Of a stretch of 64,000 nucleotides of DNA, positions 36,446 through 44,749 are shown piece after piece. The stretch lies in assembly GCA_051025295.1 (NCBI GenBank), contig JBMGJV010000005.1; one strand, given 5' to 3'. The notes beneath the pieces were generated by a model. It saw only the letters and a program-made list of their open reading frames with translations, had not been told where the DNA came from and did no database searches. The stretch comes from KBS-83 sp051025295. GTDB lineage: Bacteria; Acidobacteriota; Terriglobia; Terriglobales; Acidobacteriaceae. Position numbers and translations under genes: made by a program. Within the stretch, counting starts at the first letter, position 1; the number at the start of each line of letters is the position of its first letter.

Positions 36446-37633
36446 TCAGGCGGCCTTGTTGCCGTTCTTTCCAGGCGTGTCGAGCCCGTCAGAGTCGTAC
36501 ATCGTCATGAGTTTGTGGTCCTGAACCTGCGCGCTGGCCGGTTGACTCTCCTTGAGCTTCTCAAAGAGCGTCAAGGACTGCGCGACGACCTGGTCCATGT
36601 TGTAGTACTTGTAAGTCCCGAGCCGTCCAGCGAAGTGAACATCCGGCACCATATCGGCCAGGGCCTTATATTGCTGATAGAGCTCTGCATTCTTCGGTTG
36701 AGGCACCGGGTAATACGGGTCGCCCTCCGCGCACGGGTACTCGTACACGATGCTCGTCTTCGTATGCTCCTGTCCGGTCAAATACTTGAACTCCGTCACG
36801 CGCGTGTAGGGGTGCTCGTTGGGGTAGTTCACCACCGGCGCTGGCTGGAAGGTGGAAGTGTTGTGCGTCTGGTGCTCGAAACGCAGCGAGCGATAGGGCA
36901 GCTTGCCGTAGCAGTAGTCGAAGTACTCGTCGATCGGGCCAGTAAAGATCAGCTCCCGGAACGACACTTCTTCCTTGATCTCGCGATAGTCCGTGTTCAG
37001 CATGACGTGAATGTTCGGATGATCCAGCATCCGCTCGAACATCCGTGTGTAGCCGTGCAGAGGCATCGCCTGGTACCGATCGGTGAAGTAGCGATCGTCA
37101 CGCGTGGTGCGCACCGGAACGCGCGCCGCCACAGAGGCGTCTAGTTCCGAAGGGTCGAGGTCCCACTGCTTGCGCGTGTAGTTACGGAAGAACTTCTCGT
37201 ACAGATCACGGCCCACGCGGCTGAGCACCACATCCTCAGAAGTGACGATCTTCTCCCGCGGCTCAGCGACAGATTTCAGGAAGTCCTCCACCTGCAGGCA
37301 CGTCAGATTCATACCGTATAGCTTGTTCAGCGTGTCGACGTTGATCGGCATCGGCACGAGCTGACCATCGACGCTGGTCTGCACGCGGTGTTCATAGGGC
37401 CGCCATTCCGTAAAACGCGAAAGATAGTCGAAGACTTTCTTCGAATTTGTATGGAAAATGTGCGGACCGTAACGATGAATCAGAACACCGTCGTCATTGT
37501 AGTGATCGTAGGCATTGCCCCCGATGTGAGGCCGGCGGTCGACCACCAGAATGGACGCGTCCAGCTGCGACGCGAGCCGCTCTGCAAGCACACTGCCGGA
37601 AAAGCCAGCTCCAATGATGAGGTAATCAAACAT
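36446..37633 (-). CDS. glf: UDP-galactopyranose mutase
   Basis: FAD enzyme of 395 residues that interconverts UDP-galactopyranose and UDP-galactofuranose, the Galf donor for surface glycans. N-terminal FAD-binding motif DYLIIGAGFSGSVLAERLAS, then VDRRPHIGGNAYD and HRYGPHIFHTNSKKVFDYL, the family's active-site blocks, and the C-terminal FAGRLGTYKYYNMDQVV. Full length. It overlaps the upstream glycosyltransferase by eight bases, so both should be co-translated; that neighbour may use the product. Confidence 0.96.
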   Translation of the reverse strand: MFDYLIIGAGFSGSVLAERLASQLDASILVVDRRPHIGGNAYDHYNDDGVLIHRYGPHIFHTNSKKVFDYLSRFTEWRPYEHRVQTSVDGQLVPMPINVDTLNKLYGMNLTCLQVEDFLKSVAEPREKIVTSEDVVLSRVGRDLYEKFFRNYTRKQWDLDPSELDASVAARVPVRTTRDDRYFTDRYQAMPLHGYTRMFERMLDHPNIHVMLNTDYREIKEEVSFRELIFTGPIDEYFDYCYGKLPYRSLRFEHQTHNTSTFQPAPVVNYPNEHPYTRVTEFKYLTGQEHTKTSIVYEYPCAEGDPYYPVPQPKNAELYQQYKALADMVPDVHFAGRLGTYKYYNMDQVVAQSLTLFEKLKESQPASAQVQDHKLMTMYDSDGLDTPGKNGNKAA

Positions 37634-38792
37634 GCGCCACTTCCCCCCTCTCTGTCGTCTCTGCTGACGAGACTGTCTTCGCCTCGTTCCGGCGGCGTTC
37701 GATCAGCCGCCACATCTCCTCAAACGTGCGATCCCAGGACAGGTCTCGCAGGTACTCGTCCACCCGGTGCAGCCAATTTGCCGGACGGTCCTCCATGAGT
37801 GCCCGGATGGCGGTACGAAACTCTTCCGCAGTGTCCGCGATCAGCGCCAGCCCCTTGTTGCCATACGGCTCCACCACATCCGGGATCGCGGTCGAAACGA
37901 CAGGGCGACCCGCAGCCAGATATTCCGGCGTCTTGGTCGGACTGATGAAGCGTGTCGAATCGTTGCGCGCAAATGGCAGCATGGCCACATCCCAGCTCGC
38001 CAGGTACCGCGGCAACTCGGCATAGGACTTCTGTCCCAGATAGTGCAGGTTCGGCCCCTGGGGCAGACTCTCCGGGGCAATCTTCACCACCGGCCCGAGG
38101 AAGATGAAGTGCCACGACGGTTCAAGCGCTGCGACCTCGCGCACCAGTTCGCGATCGAGACGCTCATCGAGCACACCGAAAAACCCGATGCGCGGGTGTG
38201 GAATCGAGCGCTGATCCTCTGGTTCTTCCATCTGCCTGCGGGCAACTGCAAAGTGCGCGCGATCGATGCTGCTTGGGAATAGGTGCGTATCCCGGTGCAG
38301 CTTGCGCTTTCTCTCGTACAGGCTGCGCCCGCCGACAAAGACCAGGTCCGCGCGCCCGAACAGCTCGGCTTCGAGAGCGAGCAGTTCGGGCGGCGCACCG
38401 GCAAACATCGAGAGTTCGTCCATGCAGTCATAGACCGTTACCTCCGGCTGCAGATGCCGCGAGAATCCGAGCGCCATCGGCGTGTAGTACCAGGCGAGAT
38501 ATTGGTCGATGCTTCGTTCTGCAAGCAGTTCATCAAGCAGCCTGCGCTGCTCTTCGACGGCATTGGCGCTTTTCGGCAGAAGAGGCGTCAACACTTCTAT
38601 GCCATCCGGCTGCATCTCGCTGTGCAGCTCGGCTGTCGTCCGTTCGTCGTATCTCGGCTCCTCGATGAAAAGCACGGGCGCTACCTTCTGCAATCGCGTC
38701 AGCAGATGTTGCGGCCGCTGGTAAACGAAGCCCCACCGCAGATGAGAGAAACACAGAACCGTCAGCGGCTCGTTGCCGGAGGCAGGCGTCAT
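37626..38792 (-). CDS. Glycosyltransferase, GT-B fold
   Basis: About 388 residues, cytoplasmic, GT-B type. N-terminal Rossmann region VLCFSHLRWGFVYQRPQHLL, a block DCMDELSMFAGAP, and the C-terminal donor domain RIGFFGVLDERLDREL with FARNDSTRFISPTKTPEYLA and GRPVVSTAIPDV; the SPTKTPEYLAAG block is the usual donor-binding site. I start at the ATG at 38792 (MTPASGNEPLTVL); the frame is open to 38894 without a better start. It overlaps glf, making a galactofuranosyl role plausible. Confidence 0.82.
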   Translation of the reverse strand: MTPASGNEPLTVLCFSHLRWGFVYQRPQHLLTRLQKVAPVLFIEEPRYDERTTAELHSEMQPDGIEVLTPLLPKSANAVEEQRRLLDELLAERSIDQYLAWYYTPMALGFSRHLQPEVTVYDCMDELSMFAGAPPELLALEAELFGRADLVFVGGRSLYERKRKLHRDTHLFPSSIDRAHFAVARRQMEEPEDQRSIPHPRIGFFGVLDERLDRELVREVAALEPSWHFIFLGPVVKIAPESLPQGPNLHYLGQKSYAELPRYLASWDVAMLPFARNDSTRFISPTKTPEYLAAGRPVVSTAIPDVVEPYGNKGLALIADTAEEFRTAIRALMEDRPANWLHRVDEYLRDLSWDRTFEEMWRLIERRRNEAKTVSSAETTERGEVAHV

Positions 38793-38897
38793 GAAATTGG
38801 CAGATGCTGCGCGGTCGTTTGTCACTCTGCAGTTGGATGCATGTAGATGGTGGACTGTCGTATGGGCGCCATCGGTCCTGGCAAGCGCGCGCAATCT

Positions 38898-40631
38898 CTA
38901 GGCGGCTTTTGTCGCAGCTGCAGGCGTTACATACGCAGCCTGAATGCGTCGCGACTTGCCTTTTTCGAAGCGCACCAGCACCGTCTCTCCCACCGCATCC
39001 ACAACTTCACCCCGGCCGAACTTTTTGTGCTCGACACGGTCACCTATCTGGAAACCTGGTGGTTGGGCGACGGGCAACGTCTCCGGAGCCGTCGTCACGA
39101 TAGGTCCGATCGCAGTCTGCACCTCGACAGCAAAGGCAGCCGACGGCGGTGAGGCCGGCGCAACCACGAGACGCGTGCAGTTGTCGCACACTCCGCAGGG
39201 CTCTCCTTCCGGCTCGCCGAAGTAAGCGCGCACGATCTGTTTGCGGCAGCGACCGGACTCGGCGTAGCGCATCATGTCCTCGATGCGCTGGCGATCCTGG
39301 CGACGCCGCGCCTCGTAGACGGCATGCGCGCGTCGCAACTCATCGTCCGACACATGCGCCGCTCCGGCCTGGTAGAGCCCGCCAGCACGCGCGAGCAGCA
39401 GGCCGGCGTTGCGCAACAGATCGACGATCACCTGCACTCGCCGTTTTGACAGGCTCGTTCGCTCGGCAAGCGCTGGCCCGGTCTGTGGCTCGACTGCTGC
39501 TTCGAGCACCGCACGACACTCTTCCGCTCGGGGATAGCGGCTGATCAGGAAAAAACTTTGAATGCGCCGATCTTCCGAGCGATAAAGCAGCACAGCACGT
39601 GCCGGCTCTCCATCGCGTCCGGCACGACCCGCCTCCTGGTAGTAGCTTTCGAGCGAGTCAGGAAATTCGTAATGAAAGACGAAGCGGATATCCGGCTTAT
39701 CGATGCCGAGGCCGAAGGCCTTTGTCGCGAACAGCACGCGCAGTTCGCCATTCATGAAGCGCTGCTGCATCGACGCCCGCTCGCGTGCCGGCAACTTGGC
39801 ATGATAGCGGCCCGCTGCGATTCCCTGCGCCACCGCAAGCTCGAAGAGCTCCTCCGCACTGCGCACACTCGCCGTGTAGACGATCCCCGTCCCCGTCTCA
39901 TCACGCAACGTCGAGAGCAGCCATTCGCGCTTTGCATCAACGTTCACCGCATGCTGCACGGCGAACTGAAGGTTCTCGCGCTCGGTTCCAGTGTTGACGA
40001 TGACTGGACGTCGCGCACCCAGCACCTTCAAAACGTCTTCGATGACCGGCTGCGTGGCCGTTGCCGTGAACGCTGCAAGCGGAGGATTGCCCAGCTTCTT
40101 GCGCACGCGACGAAGATTCAGATAGGCGGGCCGGAAATCGTGCCCCCATTGCGAGATGCAATGCGCCTCGTCGATCGCGAGTAAGCTGACGCCCTGCTCT
40201 GCCAGGAGCGTAAGGTGTTCCGCATTTTCGAGCTGCTCCGGCGTTGTATAGACCAGCTGCGGCTCGCCCGCACGGATTGCGTCCAGCGCGTCTGCGCTCT
40301 CCCCCGCGTTCAGCGTTGAGTCGACGCGCTCCACCGCAATGCGCGCTTCGTGCGCCTTCTCCTGCTGATCGCGCATCAGTGCGATCAGCGGTGATACGAC
40401 GACGACGGAGCCCGGCAGGAAGACGGCAGGCAGCTGGTAGCACAACGACTTGCCCGCCCCTGTCGGCATCAGTGCCAGCACATCGCGACCGGCAAAGATT
40501 GCCTCGAGTGTCTCCCGCTGTCCCGGGCGAAAATGTTCGATACCGAACCGTCGGCGCGCCTCGGCACGCAGGCGCTGCAGTGACACAGTTGTCCGGGCAG
40601 TGCGCTTCTTTTCTCTGTTGCGGGGAGCCAT
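38898..40631 (-). CDS. recQ: RecQ-family ATP-dependent DNA helicase
   Basis: 3'-5' helicase, 577 residues. FRPGQRETL (Q-motif region), Walker A MPTGAGKS at 55-62, motif II IDEAHCISQWGHDFRP, motif VI YQEAGRAGRDG, then a RecQ zinc-binding domain with CRKQIVRAYF followed by CGVCDNC. The C-terminus does not carry an HRDC domain but a small basic domain, FQIGDRVEHKKFGRGEVVD, as in the tail of UvrD/PcrA-type helicases. The ATG at 40631 gives the usual N-terminus; the longer frame to 40859 is not family-like. Confidence 0.93.
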   Translation of the reverse strand: MAPRNREKKRTARTTVSLQRLRAEARRRFGIEHFRPGQRETLEAIFAGRDVLALMPTGAGKSLCYQLPAVFLPGSVVVVSPLIALMRDQQEKAHEARIAVERVDSTLNAGESADALDAIRAGEPQLVYTTPEQLENAEHLTLLAEQGVSLLAIDEAHCISQWGHDFRPAYLNLRRVRKKLGNPPLAAFTATATQPVIEDVLKVLGARRPVIVNTGTERENLQFAVQHAVNVDAKREWLLSTLRDETGTGIVYTASVRSAEELFELAVAQGIAAGRYHAKLPARERASMQQRFMNGELRVLFATKAFGLGIDKPDIRFVFHYEFPDSLESYYQEAGRAGRDGEPARAVLLYRSEDRRIQSFFLISRYPRAEECRAVLEAAVEPQTGPALAERTSLSKRRVQVIVDLLRNAGLLLARAGGLYQAGAAHVSDDELRRAHAVYEARRRQDRQRIEDMMRYAESGRCRKQIVRAYFGEPEGEPCGVCDNCTRLVVAPASPPSAAFAVEVQTAIGPIVTTAPETLPVAQPPGFQIGDRVEHKKFGRGEVVDAVGETVLVRFEKGKSRRIQAAYVTPAAATKAA

Positions 40632-40816
40632 GGGTACTGGTTCAGGTGCAGTGGAAGCGTCTTCCCGTTGCCTTGCGCCCCGCGCTGCCGGATGATGTCG
40701 CCAACAATGTAAGAACATGCCGGTTTGACAGGGGCAACTGCTCGATTGCGCACTGTCAACAGGACGCGCTCGTCGAGGCCCACTTTGCGAAATCGGGAGA
40801 CGGCTTGGCGATAGGC

Positions 40817-40848
40817 GCCGTACGTCACCACAGCCGTACGTCACCACA
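40817..40848. repeat. Perfect 2 x 16-bp tandem repeat upstream of recQ
   Basis: GCCGTACGTCACCACA occurs twice in tandem (40817-40832, 40833-40848) in the 271-base gap between recQ and the next gene. Each unit holds the palindrome GTAC and the half-site ACGTCA. I see nothing else in the gap. Confidence 0.85.
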
Positions 40849-40902
40849 TTAGATACCAAACGCGACTCCGACAGTTCCGGTGCATGTGCGGCTTGCTCGC
40901 TA

Positions 40903-41355
40903 TCACCGCGGAATCTGGATCAGCCACATCACCATCAACGGAACCGAGGGCAAGAGCACCCACTTGGGCACAAGTGGCGCAACCAGCGCGTGCACCCCGA
41001 GCACAATCGCAAGCGCGAGACCCACCACCAACCCGTACCGGTGCATGGCAAACGACGATCCTGCAATCCAGATGGCTGCCGGGACGTGTGAGCCCATCCT
41101 TAGTGCCCAGACATCGCTCTCGCTCAGACCGTTGATCTCGGCGACGCCGAGAGCCGTGTCGAGCAGGATCCATACATAGCCAGACGCCTTCACCCATTCG
41201 CTCGCAGGCAGTGCCGATACAACTGGCAGCAACACCAGGTGGAAGACGATAAGGATGTAATTACCCAGCAAGACTCGGTTGGGCCGCTTGAGCGCGAACA
41301 TGAGGACCCACGCTGCAGCGCCAACGTAACAGCAAAGTGGAACAGGTAAGGTCAT
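40903..41355 (-). CDS. Small integral membrane protein, unknown
   Basis: About 150 residues, nearly all hydrophobic, with four to five spans (for example YILIVFHLVLLPVVSAL and HRYGLVVGLALAIVLGVHALV). No family recognised. The ATG at 41355 (MTLPVPL) is preferred; the frame is open to 41394. It lies alone between recQ and a divergent transporter gene. Confidence 0.55.
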   Translation of the reverse strand: MTLPVPLCCYVGAAAWVLMFALKRPNRVLLGNYILIVFHLVLLPVVSALPASEWVKASGYVWILLDTALGVAEINGLSESDVWALRMGSHVPAAIWIAGSSFAMHRYGLVVGLALAIVLGVHALVAPLVPKWVLLPSVPLMVMWLIQIPR

Positions 41356-41504
41356 CCAGTCTCCAGGCCCGTTCAGCTTACCGTGGACGCGCAAGTGCGC
41401 CTAACCTGCTGCGGGCTGCTGCTTACAGCATCTGAACGATCGCAAACAACAAAGCAGAAGCAGCACGCCAGCGTGCTCTCCACTCGGCTGGTTGACGATG
41501 CCTT

Positions 41505-42797
41505 GTGTGGCCAGTATGGTCGCGTTGTCTGCCAGAACTCACCTCCACCGCGACTGCTGTGCCATCAGCCACGACGCTGCATCGCCTTGGCGTGGTGTGC
41601 GGGCTGACCGCGGGGCTGTGGCTTGGGGCGGCCGAGGCGCCGACGAAACTAGTCACGCTCGGTTTGTCGCCGTTTGCCATCTCGTTCTGGATGGTGGCCG
41701 GCGTATTCACGGCCCGCTGGACATTTCCGACACTGATCAAGGGCACGGCGTTTGTCGGTCGCGACCTGCGCGCGCGACCGCACCTGCTTGTGTGGGCCCT
41801 CCTGGCGGGTGCCCTGTGGGCGATCGCAAACACACTCACGGTATTCGCCATCCGCGACGTTGGGTTGGCAATCGCATTCCCGCTGTGGAACGCGAATTCG
41901 CTGTTTGGATTGTTGTGGGGCCGCGTGTTGTTTCGCGAACTCGAAGGCGCAGGCCGCAGCCAGATCGTCCGGATCCTGCTCGGCTCGGTGGCCATCGTCG
42001 CCGCAGCCATCGTGCTTGGTTTCAGCACGGTTCACGGCGCGCAGCATGCAGGATCGCACGCAATTCGCGGAGTCGCGGCCGCGCTCGCCGCGAGTGCGAT
42101 GTGGGGCACGATGTACGTTCCCTACCGCAAGGCGTACCTCAGCGGAATGAACCCGCTCACATTTGTCAGCGCCTTCACGGTCGGCGAGCTGGGCACCATG
42201 CTCGCGCTGGTCTGGTGGCTGGATGGCGGCGCGCACTCCTCTGCCTTTCAGTTCGCGCGTTACCACGGCGTGCTGTTCTGGCTCTTCCTCGGAGGATTTG
42301 TCTGGGTCATCGGCGATCTCTTCCAGCAGTTCGCCGTGAAATACGTCGGCATCGGACGCGGCATTCCGCTGTCGAACACGAACCAGCTCTGGGGACTGGC
42401 ATGGGGCGCGCTCGTCTTTGGTGAGCTTGCGAGCAGCAGCGCGACGCAGCGCGCGATGGTGATCGGTGGTTCACTGATCATGATCCTCGGCGCGCTGGCG
42501 ATCTCGTCCGCGGCCGCGCACCAGCAGGAGCGCTTTGCGTGGAGCCGCGCCGTCGATCGCGAACAGCATCGATATCAGATTGCGACCACTCCGGAAGCAC
42601 CGATCCACGAAACGAGGCGATGGTGGGATTACGCAATCGTCACCATTGCGGTGGCTATCTTTGCGTGGCTGGCATCGGAGGCACGGCTGCCGGAGATTGC
42701 GGTCCGACACGGCTGGGTTGTGACGCTCACGACGCTGCTGCTTGGCAGTCTGCTCGCCGCCGGCGTCCTGCTGTGGCGGCGGACACGGTTCAGCTAA
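41505..42797 (+). CDS. GRP/RhaT-type sugar transporter (DMT superfamily)
   Basis: Polytopic carrier of up to 430 residues with ten spans. Family-like features are GLWLGAAEAPTKL in span 1, AIAFPLWNANSLFGLLWG, ASAMWGTMYVPYRKAYLSG and GRGIPLSNTNQLWGLAWGALVFGE, which match the glucose/ribose uptake (GRP) pattern with paired NxNxLxGL segments. The start is uncertain: GTG at 41505 or GTG at 41559; neither has a clear ribosome-binding site. It carries an extra hydrophilic loop and one more span pair at the C-terminus (about 330-430). Substrate unknown. Confidence 0.78.
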   Translation: MWPVWSRCLPELTSTATAVPSATTLHRLGVVCGLTAGLWLGAAEAPTKLVTLGLSPFAISFWMVAGVFTARWTFPTLIKGTAFVGRDLRARPHLLVWALLAGALWAIANTLTVFAIRDVGLAIAFPLWNANSLFGLLWGRVLFRELEGAGRSQIVRILLGSVAIVAAAIVLGFSTVHGAQHAGSHAIRGVAAALAASAMWGTMYVPYRKAYLSGMNPLTFVSAFTVGELGTMLALVWWLDGGAHSSAFQFARYHGVLFWLFLGGFVWVIGDLFQQFAVKYVGIGRGIPLSNTNQLWGLAWGALVFGELASSSATQRAMVIGGSLIMILGALAISSAAAHQQERFAWSRAVDREQHRYQIATTPEAPIHETRRWWDYAIVTIAVAIFAWLASEARLPEIAVRHGWVVTLTTLLLGSLLAAGVLLWRRTRFS

Positions 42798-42841
42798 GGC
42801 GCGCTAAGGAGAAGAATGGCAGACGAAAGAGCGCTCGCACG

Positions 42842-42979
42842 ATGAGCCCGCAAAGAGCTTCGGAAGAACAGCAGGACGGAGGCATGGCGAGGGCGATTCT
42901 GACCGATACGCACTTCTGGGTGCCGTTCCTGGTGCTGCTGCTGGGGCTTCTGGTCCTGGTAATTTGCACTCGCGCCTGA
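42842..42979 (+). CDS. Small single-span membrane protein
   Basis: 45 residues: a hydrophilic N-terminus and one span, HFWVPFLVLLLGLLVLVICT, ending in the stop at 42977-42979. The ATG at 42842 overlaps the stop of a nine-codon reading frame (42816-42845, MADERALAR) that has AAGGAG in front of it, so translation may be coupled to that leader. An alternative ATG at 42884 has GGAGG only one base upstream, too close. No function is known. Confidence 0.5.
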   Translation: MSPQRASEEQQDGGMARAILTDTHFWVPFLVLLLGLLVLVICTRA

Positions 42980-42988
42980 AGACAGGAA

Positions 42989-43016
42989 CGGGAGGAGCCG
43001 TCCAGGCCTCCTCCCG
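42989..43016. terminator. Hairpin between two convergent small genes
   Basis: CGGGAGGAGCC / GGCCTCCTCCCG forms an 11-bp stem with one bulged C and a five-base loop. It lies between the stop of the plus-strand small gene (42979) and the minus-strand stop at 43039. The U tract is weak on both sides, so termination strength is uncertain. Confidence 0.5.
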
Positions 43017-43038
43017 CTCGCTAGCCAGAAGACTTGAT

Positions 43039-43314
43039 CTAGTTCATGACCAGCAGCAGCTCGGCCGCATGCCAGGTCAGCAGGGCCGTCGTCACCAGGC
43101 CGGCGATCGCCAGCAGCGACGAGGCACGCACCAGGACGCGACGGGTGCGAAGGTCGCTGGCGTCCCAGCTTTGGGAGACAGACTTGCGGAGCCAGCGAAC
43201 CACGCCTGCGCACTTCTGCCGCGGCATAAGAAGAAAGAGTTTCAGCAGCGCCCCCGGCGCTAACCGCAGGATCAGGAGCCCGGAGACTACAGCGAAAAAG
43301 ACCAGAAGAATCAT
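43039..43314 (-). CDS. Small membrane protein, unknown
   Basis: 91 residues with an N-terminal span (MILLVFFAVVSGLLILRLAPG), a basic middle with RKSVSQSWDASDLRTRRV, and a C-terminal span (LLAIAGLVTTALLTWHAAEL). The ATG at 43314 has GAGGG eight bases upstream and is preferred over a GTG at 43329. No family recognised. Confidence 0.55.
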   Translation of the reverse strand: MILLVFFAVVSGLLILRLAPGALLKLFLLMPRQKCAGVVRWLRKSVSQSWDASDLRTRRVLVRASSLLAIAGLVTTALLTWHAAELLLVMN

Positions 43315-43814
43315 GAGTTCTGCCCTCACTGGTCGTGATACTAACGTGGCATGCCGAAGGACACCAGTGGATTATGCCCTTAGTAACCTCATGGACCCGT
43401 TACCTTAGCCGAGGGCGGACCAAAATGGCACGATCTGAGAACAGAGCGCTAACCCATTGCAGTAGAACGCGGAAACACGTCGTTGTGGGGAACCCGAGCG
43501 CTCAGTCGGCTCTCCCGGTCATGACTTCACACGACCAAGGTGCTATGGAAGATGTTCGGCTGTCAGCCGCACACTCGCGTCATGCAGCCGATTGGAACCC
43601 ACTCCGCGCCTAAGCCGTCCATGCCCTCCTCGCCATCCGGGGAGGATGCTCCTGCGGCGAGCCGGACTGGGACGACGGATCGAACCGTCGAGCCGCTTGC
43701 CCACCCCATTCTGCAGGACGACAACTTTGTGGCGCAGCCGGCGACTTGGGTTCCGCAAACCTTCGCGATCTCGGTCTACGAGTAGCCCCGCCGGCCCGCT
43801 GCAGGTATGCGTGC
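43315..43814. other. 500-base stretch with no confident gene
   Basis: Between two minus-strand small membrane genes. It holds short frames without ribosome-binding sites. The best is a plus-strand frame 43582-43785 (67 residues, Pro/Ser/Thr-rich, ending TFAISVYE), which I list only as a possibility under findings. No repeat, tRNA or terminator is seen. Confidence 0.5.
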
Positions 43815-43958
43815 CTAGATCACGTGCAACAGGAACAGCACGAGCACGATCAGCAGAATCAGGCTCAGGCCTCCCCCACCGTAATAGCCCAGTCCAGGGC
43901 CCATCCGGTAGCCGCCAAACCCGAACAGCAGAATCAGCACAATCAGCAGAATGATCAC
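43815..43958 (-). CDS. DUF3309-like small membrane protein
   Basis: 47 residues: hydrophobic start MIILLIVLILLFGFGGYR, a central GLGYYGGGG, then a second hydrophobic stretch LSLILLIVLVLFLLHVI. This Leu-Ile / Gly-Tyr-rich / Leu-Ile pattern is that of the DUF3309 family. The GTG start at 43958 has GGAGG with five-base spacing; a GTG six bases further up abuts the same element and is less likely. Function is unknown. Confidence 0.72.
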   Translation of the reverse strand: MIILLIVLILLFGFGGYRMGPGLGYYGGGGLSLILLIVLVLFLLHVI

Positions 43959-44044
43959 GGTCACCTCCAAGTGACTTCCCTAGCTCGGATGCAGGAAGTT
44001 GTGATCACGATGAGGTTGCATGGGCGTGGAAACCTGCTTGCGCT

Positions 44045-44743
44045 CTAGCGCGGCTGGCTCGCGATAGCGGCAAGCAAGCGCTGAGCCGCACGAATCTCTG
44101 CTGGTACGACGGTGTGAGGCCTGCCGGGGAAGCGCCGCAGTTCGACCGAAGCGCCCATCCCGGTGAGGATGACGCCGGACTCCTCTACGCGCTGCCAGGG
44201 AACGTGCGGATCCGGATCACCCGAACTCATCCACACCGGCGTCTTTGCGAGCGAACCGGGATGGCTCAGATTGGTGCCGGGCTCTCCGATCAGGCCACCC
44301 GTAAAGGCAAGCAGCGCGGCATAGCGGCGGGGATAGCTGGCGGCGAACTCGGTCGCCAGACACGCGCCCTGCGAGAAGCCACAAAGCACGATGCGATCCG
44401 GCGTGATGCCCGCAGCCAGAGACTCCTGCACAATGCTCTCTATGCGGCGCAGAGCCGAGGTGACCCACGGCTCATTCTGTGCGCGGGGCGCAAGGAACGA
44501 ATTTGGATACCAGGTCGAACCCGCCGCCTGTGGAGCCAGCAGTGCGATGCCCCGATCCGTCAGCACATCGGCCAGCTCACGTCCGAGGCCGAGAATGTCC
44601 GCGGCCGACGCGCCACGACCGTGCAGCATGAGCAACACGAGCGATGCGTCGCTCAGCTGCACTCCTTCGGTCAGTACGGCGGCGCCGCGATGCGGGTCAT
44701 TCTTCGTGTCCCCGTCCCGGCTGAATCGATCCCACATTTCCAT
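44045..44743 (-). CDS. Alpha/beta hydrolase, MhqD-like carboxylesterase
   Basis: 232-residue hydrolase of the phospholipase/carboxylesterase group. Oxyanion segment LMLHGRGASAAD, nucleophile Ser124 in CGFSQGACLA, acid in SSGDPDPHVP, and His in GRPHTVVP. It starts six bases after the ring-cleaving dioxygenase gene. The same pair occurs in Bacillus as mhqD and mhqA/mhqE, induced by quinones and hydroquinones, so a function in quinone detoxification is a good guess. Confidence 0.82.
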   Translation of the reverse strand: MEMWDRFSRDGDTKNDPHRGAAVLTEGVQLSDASLVLLMLHGRGASAADILGLGRELADVLTDRGIALLAPQAAGSTWYPNSFLAPRAQNEPWVTSALRRIESIVQESLAAGITPDRIVLCGFSQGACLATEFAASYPRRYAALLAFTGGLIGEPGTNLSHPGSLAKTPVWMSSGDPDPHVPWQRVEESGVILTGMGASVELRRFPGRPHTVVPAEIRAAQRLLAAIASQPR

Positions 44744-44749
44744 CCCTGC

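Noticed and set aside
42539..42979. 146-codon version of the small membrane protein gene
   Set aside because: Most of it lies inside the transporter gene in another frame; only the last 45 codons look like a protein.
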